Below are positions 50,931-60,310 of a stretch of DNA of 64,000 bases, piece after piece. A program made the position numbers and the translations under genes. Every line of letters begins with the position of its first letter. Position 1 is the stretch's first letter. The DNA comes from Lachnospiraceae bacterium (GTDB taxonomy: Bacteria > Bacillota > Clostridia > Lachnospirales > Lachnospiraceae): contig SVEO01000001.1 of assembly GCA_015057275.1 (NCBI GenBank), positions 62,001 through 126,000 of the forward strand, read 5' to 3'. A model generated the notes under the pieces. That model did no database searches, was not told where the DNA came from, and was given only the letters and a program-made list of their open reading frames with translations.

Positions 50931-52877
50931 TTATCTAATCTCAGAGCCACTGATTAAGTCGCGGTCCAGTGTCAGCACAGACAGATTGCCTTCATCGTCG
51001 GAAGCTGCCAAAATCATGCCCTCGGAAAGCATGCCACACAGTTTCACCGGCTTCAAATTCGTAATAACTGCTACCTTCTTGCCGACCATTTCTTCCGGCT
51101 TGTAGTAAGCTGCGATACCGCTGACTATCTGGCGCACTTCGCCGCCAACACGAATTTGGGAAACTAACAGCTTCTTTGCCTTTTTTACCGGCTCACACTG
51201 CAACACTTCACCGACTTGAATCTGTACTTTATCAAAATCATCAATGCTGATTTCTTCCTTCTTTTCTACTTCCGGATACTTTGGACCTTCGGCCGCTTTC
51301 TTCTTCTCCTCAACCTTCGCCAGCACTTCTGCCACGTCAAGACGCGCAAAGAGAATTTCCGGTTTCTCAGTTACCTTGGTGCCGGACACATAATGACCGT
51401 AAGTTTCCATATCTTCCAAGCTTCTTGCGATTGTATTAAGCTGCGCAAGAATTTTTGCTGCTGTTTCAGGCATGAATGGTTCAAGCAATGCTGCGCCGGT
51501 GCTGATACTCTCGGTTAAATTGTATAATACCTCTTTCAGACGGTCCTGCTTTGTCTCGTCTTTTGCCAGAGCCCAAGGCATCGTCTCATCGATGTACTTG
51601 TTGCAGCGCTTGAATAATGCAAAAATCTCGCTGATGGCGTCTGCCACGCGCAATTTTTCCATCTTTTCCACAGCCTTCTTCGGTGCCTGCAAAGTCACTT
51701 CAATTAAGTCCGCATCCATCTCATCGGTCACACCGGTGCGTTCCACCACGCCGCCGAAATATTTATTTGTCATGGAAATGGTACGGTTTACAAGGTTGCC
51801 GAGCGTGTTCGCAAGGTCGGAATTCATGCGTTCCACCATCAGTTCCCAAGTAATCACGCCGTCATTGTCAAACGGCATCTCATGCAATACGAAGTAACGC
51901 ACTGCATCCACCCCGAACATTTCCACAAGCTCGTCCGCGTAAATTACGTTACCCTTAGACTTACTCATCTTGCCGTCACCCTGCAGTAACCACGGATGTC
52001 CGAAAATCTGCTTTGGCAACGGTAAGTCGAGCGCCATTAACATAATTGGCCAATAAATCGTGTGGAATCTTAAAATGTCCTTACCAATCAAATGCAAATC
52101 TGCCGGCCAGTATTTATCAAACATCGGGTCGCCGTTGCCGTCCAAATCATAACCGAGACCGGTAATGTAGTTGGAAAGCGCGTCGATCCAAACGTAAATG
52201 ACATGTTTGTCGTCGAAATCAACCGGAATACCCCACTTAAAAGAAGTTCTGGACACGCAAAGGTCCTGCAAGCCTGCCAAGAGGAAGTTATTCATCATCT
52301 CGTTTTTTCGCGACTCCGGCTGAATAAATTCCGGATGTGTATTGATATGCTCAATCAAACGGTCTGCATACTTGCTCAGTTTTAAGAAGTAAGCTTCTTC
52401 CTTTGCCGGCTGGCACTCTCTGCCACAGTCCGGGCACTTGCCATCCACAAGCTGGGAGGCAGTAAAGAAGGATTCGCACGGGGTACAATACATCCCTTCA
52501 TAATATCCCTTATAAATGTCGCCCTGTTCGTAGAGTTTCTTAAAAATCTTCTGCACCTGCTTTTCGTGGTAATCATCCGTCGTGCGAATAAACTTATCGT
52601 AAGATGTGCCCATCATATCCCAAATGCTCTGAATCTGGCCTGCCACGTCATCTACAAACTCCTTCGGAGTCACGCCCTTTTCGGCAGCTTTAAGCTCAAT
52701 CTTTTGGCCGTGCTCGTCAGTGCCGGTCTGGAATCTTACATCGTAGCCTTCCAGTCGCTTGAAACGGCAGATACTGTCGGCCAAAACAGCCTCATACGTA
52801 TTGCCGATATGCGGCTTGCCCGATGTATAGGCAATCGCTGTTGTCAAATAAAATTTCTTCTTACAATCCTGACACAT
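50931..52877 (-). CDS. metG: Methionyl-tRNA synthetase with C-terminal tRNA-binding domain
   Basis: 648 aa. Class I catalytic core: AYTSGKPHIGNTYE (HIGH-like), zinc-binding CTPCESFF...CPDCGREC, KMSKSKGN; anticodon-binding helical domain (about 370-520); and a C-terminal EMAP/CsaA-like domain (DDFDKVQIQVGEVLQCEPVKKAKKLLVSQI). Charges tRNA-Met for initiation and elongation. AAGGAG precedes ATG. Only about 190 bases separate it from the divergent DUF885 gene, too little for a full T-box, and none was seen. Confidence 0.97.
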   Translation of the reverse strand: MCQDCKKKFYLTTAIAYTSGKPHIGNTYEAVLADSICRFKRLEGYDVRFQTGTDEHGQKIELKAAEKGVTPKEFVDDVAGQIQSIWDMMGTSYDKFIRTTDDYHEKQVQKIFKKLYEQGDIYKGYYEGMYCTPCESFFTASQLVDGKCPDCGRECQPAKEEAYFLKLSKYADRLIEHINTHPEFIQPESRKNEMMNNFLLAGLQDLCVSRTSFKWGIPVDFDDKHVIYVWIDALSNYITGLGYDLDGNGDPMFDKYWPADLHLIGKDILRFHTIYWPIMLMALDLPLPKQIFGHPWLLQGDGKMSKSKGNVIYADELVEMFGVDAVRYFVLHEMPFDNDGVITWELMVERMNSDLANTLGNLVNRTISMTNKYFGGVVERTGVTDEMDADLIEVTLQAPKKAVEKMEKLRVADAISEIFALFKRCNKYIDETMPWALAKDETKQDRLKEVLYNLTESISTGAALLEPFMPETAAKILAQLNTIARSLEDMETYGHYVSGTKVTEKPEILFARLDVAEVLAKVEEKKKAAEGPKYPEVEKKEEISIDDFDKVQIQVGEVLQCEPVKKAKKLLVSQIRVGGEVRQIVSGIAAYYKPEEMVGKKVAVITNLKPVKLCGMLSEGMILAASDDEGNLSVLTLDRDLISGSEIR

Positions 52878-53067
52878 ATTTTTTCTCCTTATTTTTAAAA
52901 TAATCTATTTTACCCTTAATTACATTTAAGTTTGAGTTTATTATTTTTTCCGATATTTGTCAAGGAGCGCGGCGGTTTTCGCGGGATAAAATCTCATAAT
53001 CCGGCTTCGGCACGAATATGAATGGAGTAATATATTGCTTTCGGCTTTACTTGCGGAGGTCTCTGCC

Positions 53068-54957
53068 ATGAAACTTAATGAATTACATCTACCCCATTTT
53101 GACCTTTCAACGAAAGATGGGCGCCGTGTTACGCTTCTTTTGTACGGTGCACTGCCGCTGTTGCTTTTGATTTTAGTAATTTCCTTTTTTGCTCTCTATC
53201 CGGGCGTTGTGGGAAATGCAGGTTCCCATAATAGCTCCGGTCCGTCGGCGGGCGACTCCGATAGCGGTTCAGCAAAGGAGCAGACCTCACTTACACCGGC
53301 GCAAAAAGACTTTGACACCTATCTGAACACAATTTTTGCCACACAAGCGGCGGACAGCACGTTGTCCGAACATTTTATGATTGCAGATCCTACTTATTAC
53401 GGTATTCGCGAAAAGGAGGCAACTTGGGGCCCGGCGATGCTTTTAGAATTGCGAGATGCAGACACCGAAGCAAAGATTTTATTTGAACGTCTGGAGTCAT
53501 ATGCTTACAATGAGCTGACCGATGAACAAAAAATCTGTTATCAGCTAATTGAAAATGTGGCTTCCCATATGGCTGAATCAGAGAATTCCTACTTGTATGA
53601 CAGCGTCTTCAGTCCGACCGTCGGCGTGCAGGCACAAATTCCGGTTCTGCTCGCTGAATACGCTTTTGATTCGACAGCGGATATCGAAAATTACCTGTCA
53701 TTGATTGAGCTTTTGCCGGAATATTTTATGTCACTTCTTACCTTACAGCAGGAACGTATCTCTTTCGGAATTCCGTTGCCGATTACGTTGGCGGAACGTG
53801 TTGTCGCACAATGTGAATCGGTCTCCTCGCAAGGAAATGATTGCTTTTTATTGGAAATTTTTGAACAGAAGATTTATGATTTTTCTAATGACGTGGCGAC
53901 ATTGTCGGAAACACAGATTGCAAATTATACGGAACGTCACGAGCTGCTTATATTGAACAGTTACCTCCCTGCCTATCGACTGCTCGCTGACAATCTTGCT
54001 TCCTACGCGTCGGCTAAGGCGAGCGTTTTGGGGCTTGCTCATTATGACGGCGGCAAGGAGTATTACGAAGCATTTGCGCAATCGGAGCTTGGCACCACGC
54101 GCACAATGCAGGAATATATCTCAATGACCGAGCTGCAGATTGAAAATGATTTGCAGGAAGTTTATTTGCTGCTGGCAGGCGATTCAACGCTGCCAGAGGC
54201 GCTGCTAAAGGTCGATGAGCTACTCGCAGACGGTTCTCCGGAGGAGTGCCTCACATTGCTGTCTGAGGCGATGCTTACCGATTTTCCGGCACCCGCTGAC
54301 AATAAGTTTTCCATCAAATATGTTCATTCTGCTCTGGAGCCATTCTTAAGCCCGGCGTTCTATATGATACCGCAGATTGATGCTGATGCTTCCAACATCA
54401 TTTACTTAAATCAGTCACGTATGACCTCCGGCGAAACGCTGCTTTCAACGCTGGCGCACGAGGGTTTCCCGGGACATCTGTACCAAACTGTCACATTTTA
54501 TGAAACAAATCCGCATCCGGTGCGGCAGCTTTATTCGTGTAACGGCTATGTCGAAGGTTGGGCCACGTATGTGGAAATGATTTCTTACGATTACATGGGA
54601 CTGCCGAAAAATCTTGCCGAACTGCTAAGACGCAATGCTTCTTTTTCTCTCGGCCTCTATGCACGCATCGACATGGGGGTAAACTATGACGGCTGGCAAA
54701 AGGCAGATGTCGTCGGTTTCCTCGAAAGCTACGGAATCAGCAGCGATGATTATGCTGACGAAATTTACTACACGATGGTCGAGGAACCAGGCAATTATCT
54801 AAAATATTATCTTGGTTATTTGGAAATTTTAGAGCTACGCAAAACAGCATTAGCCATCGACGGCGATGATTTTTCACTGAAGGAATTCCATGCAACATTG
54901 CTGGAGATGGGGCCATTGCCGTTTGAGATGTTAGAGGAAATAATTTTATCGCAGTAG
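53068..54957 (+). CDS. DUF885-family putative metallopeptidase, membrane-anchored
   Basis: 629 aa. A transmembrane helix near the start (LLLYGALPLLLLILVISFFALYP) anchors a large outer domain of the DUF885 type with the metal motif LAHEGFPGHLYQ (HExxxxH) and the second element NGYVEGWATYVEM. The family is related to zinc peptidases of helical fold and is presumed to cleave peptides. I prefer the ATG at 53068 (GGAGG eight bases ahead). The track starts at a TTG at 53035, which also has GAATGGAG in front; both would leave the helix intact. Monocistronic; divergent from metG. Confidence 0.88.
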   Translation: MKLNELHLPHFDLSTKDGRRVTLLLYGALPLLLLILVISFFALYPGVVGNAGSHNSSGPSAGDSDSGSAKEQTSLTPAQKDFDTYLNTIFATQAADSTLSEHFMIADPTYYGIREKEATWGPAMLLELRDADTEAKILFERLESYAYNELTDEQKICYQLIENVASHMAESENSYLYDSVFSPTVGVQAQIPVLLAEYAFDSTADIENYLSLIELLPEYFMSLLTLQQERISFGIPLPITLAERVVAQCESVSSQGNDCFLLEIFEQKIYDFSNDVATLSETQIANYTERHELLILNSYLPAYRLLADNLASYASAKASVLGLAHYDGGKEYYEAFAQSELGTTRTMQEYISMTELQIENDLQEVYLLLAGDSTLPEALLKVDELLADGSPEECLTLLSEAMLTDFPAPADNKFSIKYVHSALEPFLSPAFYMIPQIDADASNIIYLNQSRMTSGETLLSTLAHEGFPGHLYQTVTFYETNPHPVRQLYSCNGYVEGWATYVEMISYDYMGLPKNLAELLRRNASFSLGLYARIDMGVNYDGWQKADVVGFLESYGISSDDYADEIYYTMVEEPGNYLKYYLGYLEILELRKTALAIDGDDFSLKEFHATLLEMGPLPFEMLEEIILSQ

Positions 54958-55091
54958 AGCAATCTAAAAACAGCGGAATTCTACCTTAGGTTGAGTACCG
55001 AGCGGCTGCAATTTGCCCTCCGTGTATAGACTTTTTACTCGAAATATGATACCATGAAGAGAAATAAATTTATATGTGACATGGAGGATTT

Positions 55092-55340
55092 ATGGTTTAT
55101 AAAACAAGGGGCGTTTGTTCCCGTCAAATCAATTTTGAAGTTGCCGAAGACGGCACCATCTGCACCGTTAATTTCATGGGCGGCTGCAATGGAAACACAC
55201 AAGGTGTGGCACGTTTAGTCGAGGGCATGAATATTAACGATGCGATTGTCCGCCTTGAGGGCATTGATTGCAATGGTCGTGGCACCTCTTGTCCGGACCA
55301 GCTCGCACGCGCATTTAAGGAATATTTAGCGCAGGCGTAA
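55092..55340 (+). CDS. TSCPD domain protein (TIGR03905 type)
   Basis: 82 aa. The sequence has the typical features VCSRQINFEV, FMGGCNGNTQGVARLVEGM and the eponymous GTSCPDQLARAFKEYL. The domain also occurs at the end of vitamin-B12-dependent ribonucleotide reductases; the stand-alone form is common in Clostridia and its role is not established. Four Cys and a Gly-rich loop suggest metal or nucleotide contact. ATGGAGG lies five bases before the ATG. Followed by a clear terminator. Confidence 0.9.
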   Translation: MVYKTRGVCSRQINFEVAEDGTICTVNFMGGCNGNTQGVARLVEGMNINDAIVRLEGIDCNGRGTSCPDQLARAFKEYLAQA

Positions 55341-55371
55341 ATCGCACGCCATAATATGTGACGCAAGAAAA

Positions 55372-55413
55372 GTACGGTAGCCATCTTTTCAGACCAGCTA
55401 CCGTACCTTTTTC
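55372..55413. terminator. Terminator after the TSCPD gene
   Basis: GTACGGTAGC and GCTACCGTAC make a 10-bp stem, with CTTTTTC after it on the plus strand. It lies between convergent genes. Confidence 0.8.
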
Positions 55414-55421
55414 ATTACATA

Positions 55422-56375
55422 TTATTTTTCTTCTTCATACGTCAGCACATCGCGTGCAATGTAAATCGGACGATTTTTTCCTTCGACGTAAACTTTCGCC
55501 ATGTATTCACCGAGAACTCCAAGCACCATAAGTTGCACGCCGCCCATAAAGAGAATCAGCGCGACGATGGTTGGGTACCCCGGCAGCCCCATACCGAAGA
55601 ATAATTTTTGGATGACAACGACAATTAAGTAAAGTGCTGCCAATGCCGAGGAAATGGCGCCAAGAATGGTCGCCATATGAAGCGGTGCAGTGGTAAAGGA
55701 TACGATGCCACCTATTGCATATTTAAACAGTTTCCAAAAGTTCCACTTGGTCGTGCCGTTGGCTCGTTCCTGCACCTCGTACGGCATATAATATGTTTCA
55801 AAGCCGACCCACGAGAAAATGCCCTTGGAGAAGCGATGATATTCCGGCAGCGAAAGCACGGCATCCACCATCTTCCGACGCATCGTGCGGAAATCGCTGG
55901 CACCCTGAATGAAGGTAATGTCCGCCATCTTGTTAATAATCTTGTAGAAGCAGTCCTTGAAGAATGTCAATACTTTGCCTTCTTTGCGCTCCGCCTGATA
56001 AGCCGCTACACAGTCGTATTCCGGATGTGTGTCAAGGATATCGACCATCTCCAGTGCGATTTCCGGTCGCTGCTGGAGGTCCGCATCGATAATTGTGATA
56101 TAATCGCCGGTCGCATGGCTAAGGCCCGCATAAATAGCAGACTCCTTGCCGAAGTTTCGCGAGAAGTCAATTACTTTCATATGTAACTCTCCCTGCTTCT
56201 CGCGGTGCAGTTCGTGCAACACCTGTCGCGTGCAATCCCTGCTGCCGTCATTGACGAAAACTATTTCCACCTGTTCTTTATACTCTTTTTCCTGCAATGA
56301 CGCGAGAATTGCATCATACATTAACCGTACATTTTTTTCCTCATTATAACAAGGAATTACTAATGATAATTTCAT
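55422..56375 (-). CDS. GtrB-like polyprenyl-phosphate glycosyltransferase (GT2)
   Basis: 317 aa. GT2 catalytic domain with VIPCYNEEKNV, FVNDGSRD, ITIIDADLQQRPE (DxD-like) and FSWVGFETYYMPYEV, then two C-terminal membrane helices (MATILGAISSALAALYLIVVVI and IVALILFMGGVQLMVLGVLGEY). This is the layout of enzymes that transfer a sugar from a nucleotide to undecaprenyl phosphate for later modification of surface polymers. GAGG precedes the ATG. Third gene of a minus-strand group with another GT2 and a sugar-phosphate transferase. Confidence 0.9.
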   Translation of the reverse strand: MKLSLVIPCYNEEKNVRLMYDAILASLQEKEYKEQVEIVFVNDGSRDCTRQVLHELHREKQGELHMKVIDFSRNFGKESAIYAGLSHATGDYITIIDADLQQRPEIALEMVDILDTHPEYDCVAAYQAERKEGKVLTFFKDCFYKIINKMADITFIQGASDFRTMRRKMVDAVLSLPEYHRFSKGIFSWVGFETYYMPYEVQERANGTTKWNFWKLFKYAIGGIVSFTTAPLHMATILGAISSALAALYLIVVVIQKLFFGMGLPGYPTIVALILFMGGVQLMVLGVLGEYMAKVYVEGKNRPIYIARDVLTYEEEK

Positions 56376-56388
56376 AATTTGCCTCTAT

Positions 56389-57174
56389 TTATCCCCTTAT
56401 CCCATGTTTGCGCACGCCATTGATTGCATAGCTGATAAAATAAAATACGGACGGAATCACGCCGATTCCCGCATAGCGGAGTGACTGATAATGCATCAGC
56501 GCTGATTTTAATTTGTTACCTGTCTTGGCGGTCGGACTCTTGCGGTAATACAAAAGTGGCTTATTAATGCCAATTGCGCACCCATACTTTTTCAAAATGC
56601 GAAGCCACAAAATGTAATCTTCATGCGCATCGTCGTGCTCCATGCCAAACTCAGCAATGACCTCACGCTTTGCCAGCACAGACGAACAATTGATGCAATT
56701 ATGCTTCAACAAAACTTTATATGTGATGTCCTCGGTAACCGGCACCACGCGCCCGGTTTTACTGCCGTCGGCGTTGACAAACTCACGTGCGGTCGAACAC
56801 AGCACACATCCACTCTCCTCTAAAACACTTACCTGTTTTTTCAGTTTGCCCGGCGCCCACCAGTCATCACTATCCAAAAACGCAATATATTTTCCCTTTG
56901 CCATCGAAATCCCGAGATTTCTCGAAGCCGCCACACCCTGATTGACCGGATTTTTTTTGTAAATCACACCCGGGATTGAAAGGTACGGTGCAAGCGCATC
57001 ATAGGTTGCATCGTCCGGCGAATTGTCTAAAATTAGCAGTTCAAACGGAATTTCCTGACATAGCACGGATTCGACTGCAACTGCAATCGTTTTCTCCGAA
57101 TGAAATGCCGGCATAATGACACTTACTAACGGTTCTTCGTTTTGTTCTCGTCTTTCATCGCGGTTGTCTGCCAT
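56389..57174 (-). CDS. Glycosyltransferase family 2
   Basis: 261 aa. VSVIMPAFHSEKTI is the family opening, NQGVAASRNLGISMAKGKYIAFLDSDDWW holds the DxD-type metal site (DSDD), and DAHEDYILWLRILKKYG the acceptor part. No strong membrane helix apart from a weak one near the end. It would add a sugar to the lipid-linked repeat started by the neighbouring transferase. The start overlaps the end of that gene by 49 bases with GAGGGAG in place, so it is translationally coupled. Confidence 0.9.
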   Translation of the reverse strand: MADNRDERREQNEEPLVSVIMPAFHSEKTIAVAVESVLCQEIPFELLILDNSPDDATYDALAPYLSIPGVIYKKNPVNQGVAASRNLGISMAKGKYIAFLDSDDWWAPGKLKKQVSVLEESGCVLCSTAREFVNADGSKTGRVVPVTEDITYKVLLKHNCINCSSVLAKREVIAEFGMEHDDAHEDYILWLRILKKYGCAIGINKPLLYYRKSPTAKTGNKLKSALMHYQSLRYAGIGVIPSVFYFISYAINGVRKHGIRG

Positions 57175-58502
57175 TCGTCTACTCCCTCTGTGTTTTCCTT
57201 CATAAACAAAATCTTGATTGTCATTAACACCAGTTCAATATCTAAAAGCAATGATTGATGCTCGATATAATATAGGTCGAGTTTCAGCTTGTCGTACGGT
57301 GTCGTGTTGTACTTCCCGTGCACCTGCGCATATCCGGTAAGTCCAGCCTTCGTCTTTAAGCGAAAATCAAATTCCGGAATGCTCTCTTTATACTGGTCGG
57401 CAATCTCCGGACGCTCCGGTCTCGGACCAACAATCGACATTTCACCCTTCAATATGTTGATAATTTGCGGCAGCTCATCCAAATGCAGCGCACGAATCAC
57501 TTTGCCTACCGGCGTAATACGGCTGTCATTTTTCTTTGCAAGCTGCGCCTTGCCGTTCTCTGAATCAATCTTCATACTGCGGAATTTGTAAATGTCAAAC
57601 ACTTTGCCATTCAATGTAAGACGCGGTTGCTTGTACAAAATCGGGCCGCCGTCCTGCAACTTAATAAGAATTGCGATGACCAGCATAATCGGTGATGCCA
57701 CAATCGCCACCGGAATAATCAGGCATAAATCAAAAATACGCTTCACGATTTGTCCCTCACGCTGGCGGTCGCGGTTTTTACAGATTAACAGTGGTGAGTC
57801 AAAAATATTACTATTGTCTGCGCCGAGCAAAATTACGTCCGAAAGCTTCGGCGTCACGTACGCGCGAATAGATTTGTCAAAGCAAAACTTTACCAAATCA
57901 TTTCTTGTTTCGCCCGGAATATCACAAAGAATGACTGCCTCATATTGCAGGATTTTTTCCTTCATCTTTTCCATGCCCTGATTGATGTGGATAAATTCGC
58001 AAATATGATACTTGTCCTTGCGGCTGTTCATCTTTAAGAACAAGCCGTCCGGGTCATAATCACCGTACACCATAATCGTCTTACGCGGCGGGAAGAGTTT
58101 GCGGTAAATCGCTTTCGCGAGGCATGCCCAAAACACAACAATGCAAAAATCAATACATGTCAAAATTACCATCGGCCATGCCGTTACCAGCCAACGGTTC
58201 AACAGACAAATCTGTAAATACATCAAAACATTTACAAAAACAATTGATAACATCTGGGAATAGATAATCTCCAAAATACCCCAATCGCCAATCTTACGCG
58301 CGCTGTAAATCTTTGTAAATAAATAAAGAATAATTGCGTAAACGGCCACCAAAAGCCAGTTACCTTTATTCCAAAACGGATCCGGAATAATTGGATGATA
58401 CATCGACATCCACACATACCAAAACGCGTAACAGATCATAAATATATTTGCAAGGGAAAGTAAAAGACGTACCCCTCTTTTTATTTGACCCGAATTCTTC
58501 AT
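57126..58502 (-). CDS. Polyprenyl-phosphate sugar-1-phosphate transferase (WbaP/CpsE type)
   Basis: 458 aa. Four N-terminal helices (IFMICYAFWYVWMSMY to VVFWACLAKAIYR), a CoA-binding-like middle domain (IMVYGDYDPDGLFLKM), another helix (LCLIIPVAIVASPIMLVIAILI) and the C-terminal catalytic bacterial sugar transferase domain with YKFRSMKID, LHLDELPQIINILKGEMSIVGPRPERPE and FRLKTKAGLTGYAQVHGKY. It starts exopolysaccharide or teichoic-like chains by moving a sugar phosphate onto undecaprenyl phosphate. First gene of a three-gene operon with two glycosyltransferases; divergent from the LCP ligase gene. Confidence 0.92.
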   Translation of the reverse strand: MKNSGQIKRGVRLLLSLANIFMICYAFWYVWMSMYHPIIPDPFWNKGNWLLVAVYAIILYLFTKIYSARKIGDWGILEIIYSQMLSIVFVNVLMYLQICLLNRWLVTAWPMVILTCIDFCIVVFWACLAKAIYRKLFPPRKTIMVYGDYDPDGLFLKMNSRKDKYHICEFIHINQGMEKMKEKILQYEAVILCDIPGETRNDLVKFCFDKSIRAYVTPKLSDVILLGADNSNIFDSPLLICKNRDRQREGQIVKRIFDLCLIIPVAIVASPIMLVIAILIKLQDGGPILYKQPRLTLNGKVFDIYKFRSMKIDSENGKAQLAKKNDSRITPVGKVIRALHLDELPQIINILKGEMSIVGPRPERPEIADQYKESIPEFDFRLKTKAGLTGYAQVHGKYNTTPYDKLKLDLYYIEHQSLLLDIELVLMTIKILFMKENTEGVDEWQTTAMKDENKTKNR

Positions 58503-58635
58503 ATAACCACCAGTTATAATATCCTTTCTCTATGTATCATTTGCTTTTCAAAAATCTTTTGCATATTATTGTTAACCTTTTGCGATAAGTTTAACAAAGA
58601 GCGCTTTCTTTGTCAATTTTTTCGCCAATTTTCAG

Positions 58636-58663
58636 TTGTTTTTTTGATTTCCTGTAGTATAAT
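58636..58663 (+). promoter_or_regulatory. Sigma-70 type promoter of the LCP-murG unit
   Basis: TTGTTT and a perfect TATAAT are 16 bases apart. A hairpin (ACCATC...GATGGT, starting about 58671) follows in the leader, before the start-site element. Confidence 0.6.
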
Positions 58664-58725
58664 GTGAACTACCATCTGCTATACGATGGTGTTTGGGGAA
58701 AAATAATTTATTTTACGGAGGTTAC

Positions 58726-58749
58726 AGCGTAAACGCTTCGGAATGGAGG
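58726..58749 (+). promoter_or_regulatory. Hairpin plus GAATGGAGG element before the LCP gene (24-bp copy 2)
   Basis: Same 24 bases as 36771-36794: AGCG-TAAA-CGCT hairpin then TCGGAATGGAGG. The GGAG is six bases before the ATG at 58755. Confidence 0.65.
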
Positions 58750-58754
58750 TTATG

Positions 58755-60293
58755 ATGGCACGAAGGAAGGAACACATCGGCAGACAGGAGGAATCGGCCG
58801 GTTATGAAATGTCCGAGCTTGAGGCGCGCAAGGATCGGCGCTTAAGACGGATGGAAAAACAAAAGCTTAAAAAGAGTCGCACAGTCGGCAAATTTCTTGT
58901 GGCAGTGCAGGCACTGCTTACGATACTGTTTTTGGTGTCTCTTTTTATATTAAAATTGCTGCCGATTGCATATTGTATCGCGATTGCAGCAGTTCTCATA
59001 TTATTTGTTTTGTATAATTATTTTACCCAGTATACGAAACATTACCGCACATTGGGCAAGATTTTTTCGATAATCTTAAGTATTATTTTGGCATTCGGCT
59101 CATATTACTTAATAAAAACGCACGATTTGTTTTCAGCGATTACCGGCGCCGGTTACAAGACTTCGGTCATTTCGGTGTATGTGCTGGATGACTCAAACAT
59201 TTCGTCGCTGTCACAGATGAAAGATGCAGCATTCGGCGCACAGGATTTTACCGATAAATCAAACACGGATTTTGCGATTGGCAAAATAACAGATGAGATT
59301 GGTCAGGAACCGAATGTCACATATTATGACAGTTTTGACGATTTGGTGGCAGCTCTCTACGATGGTAGTGTGTCGGCTATTATATTAAATGAAGCCTACC
59401 TCGATACGATTACCGAGCATTATGAGTCATTTTCAGATGACACACGCTTTATTGCCTCGTATACAAATAAAGTAAAAATCAATGTGAATAACTCATCGGT
59501 GGCGGTCACCAAGGAATCGTTTAATATTTATATCAGCGGCATTGACGTGTACGGAAATATTTCCAAGACGAGCCGCAGCGACGTGAATATCATTGCCACG
59601 GTTAACCCGCTGACAAAGGAAATTTTACTGACTTCCACACCGCGAGATTCGTATGTGGAGCTTATTTCCGACGATATCCCGGCCGGCAATATGGATAAAT
59701 TAACGCATGCCGGCATTCACGGTGTCGACTGCTCCATGGCGACGCTGGCAAACTTATATGAGACGGATATTGATTACTTTGTGCGTGTGAATTTCTCGGG
59801 ATTCCAGGAGATTATCGATGCGCTCGGCGGCATCACGATTGAAAATGAGACCGCATTTACCTCGCACGACGGCTACTATTTTGCAGCCGGCACACTGAAA
59901 CTCGACGGTCTGCATGCGCTCCATTTTGCACGTGAGCGTAAGGCGTTTGCGCTCGGCGACGTGCAGCGCGGCATGAATCAGATGAAGGTAATTAAAGCGA
60001 TGGCAAATGAGGCAATGTCTTCCAAATTGTTGGAGAATTACACCGAAATTCTGGCGAGTATCGAAGGCTCGATGGAGACAAATTTCGAGCAGTCTGACAT
60101 CGGCGCGCTTGTGCAGATGCAGTTGAAAGAAAAGATGCCTGAATGGACGATTACAACAAATTATGTCAGCGGTACGAGCGCAAGCCGCAAAACATACCAG
60201 TCGCCGAACCGGAATTTGTCCGTATACTTGCTGGACGATGATTCTGTTGCGGAAGCGAAAGAAAAAATTCACACAATACTGAACAATAAATAA
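58755..60293 (+). CDS. LytR-CpsA-Psr (LCP) family ligase
   Basis: 512 aa. Basic N-terminus, three closely spaced membrane helices (FLVAVQALLTILFLVSLFIL, IAYCIAIAAVLILFVLY, IFSIILSIILAFGSYYLI), an accessory outer domain (residues about 130-250), then the LCP core: YISGIDVYGNISKTSRSDVNIIATVNP, LTSTPRDSYVEL, DYFVRVNFSGFQEIIDALGGI, HALHFARERKAFALGDVQRGMNQ with the conserved Arg and Asp that bind polyprenyl pyrophosphate. LCP proteins attach teichoic acids or capsule to peptidoglycan, fitting the divergent sugar-transferase operon. Start MARRKEH chosen by the fixed GGAG-N6-ATG spacing. Confidence 0.93.
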   Translation: MARRKEHIGRQEESAGYEMSELEARKDRRLRRMEKQKLKKSRTVGKFLVAVQALLTILFLVSLFILKLLPIAYCIAIAAVLILFVLYNYFTQYTKHYRTLGKIFSIILSIILAFGSYYLIKTHDLFSAITGAGYKTSVISVYVLDDSNISSLSQMKDAAFGAQDFTDKSNTDFAIGKITDEIGQEPNVTYYDSFDDLVAALYDGSVSAIILNEAYLDTITEHYESFSDDTRFIASYTNKVKINVNNSSVAVTKESFNIYISGIDVYGNISKTSRSDVNIIATVNPLTKEILLTSTPRDSYVELISDDIPAGNMDKLTHAGIHGVDCSMATLANLYETDIDYFVRVNFSGFQEIIDALGGITIENETAFTSHDGYYFAAGTLKLDGLHALHFARERKAFALGDVQRGMNQMKVIKAMANEAMSSKLLENYTEILASIEGSMETNFEQSDIGALVQMQLKEKMPEWTITTNYVSGTSASRKTYQSPNRNLSVYLLDDDSVAEAKEKIHTILNNK

Positions 60294-60310
60294 ACTGGAG
60301 AATATTTATT

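Noticed and set aside
52878-53067. T-box or other riboswitch ahead of metG
   Set aside because: The intergenic space is shared with a divergent gene and too short; no specifier loop or T-box sequence was seen.
53022-53067. TTG start at 53035 for the DUF885 protein
   Set aside because: GAATGGAG does precede it, but the ATG at 53068 has GGAGG at good spacing and an ordinary start codon; left as an alternative.
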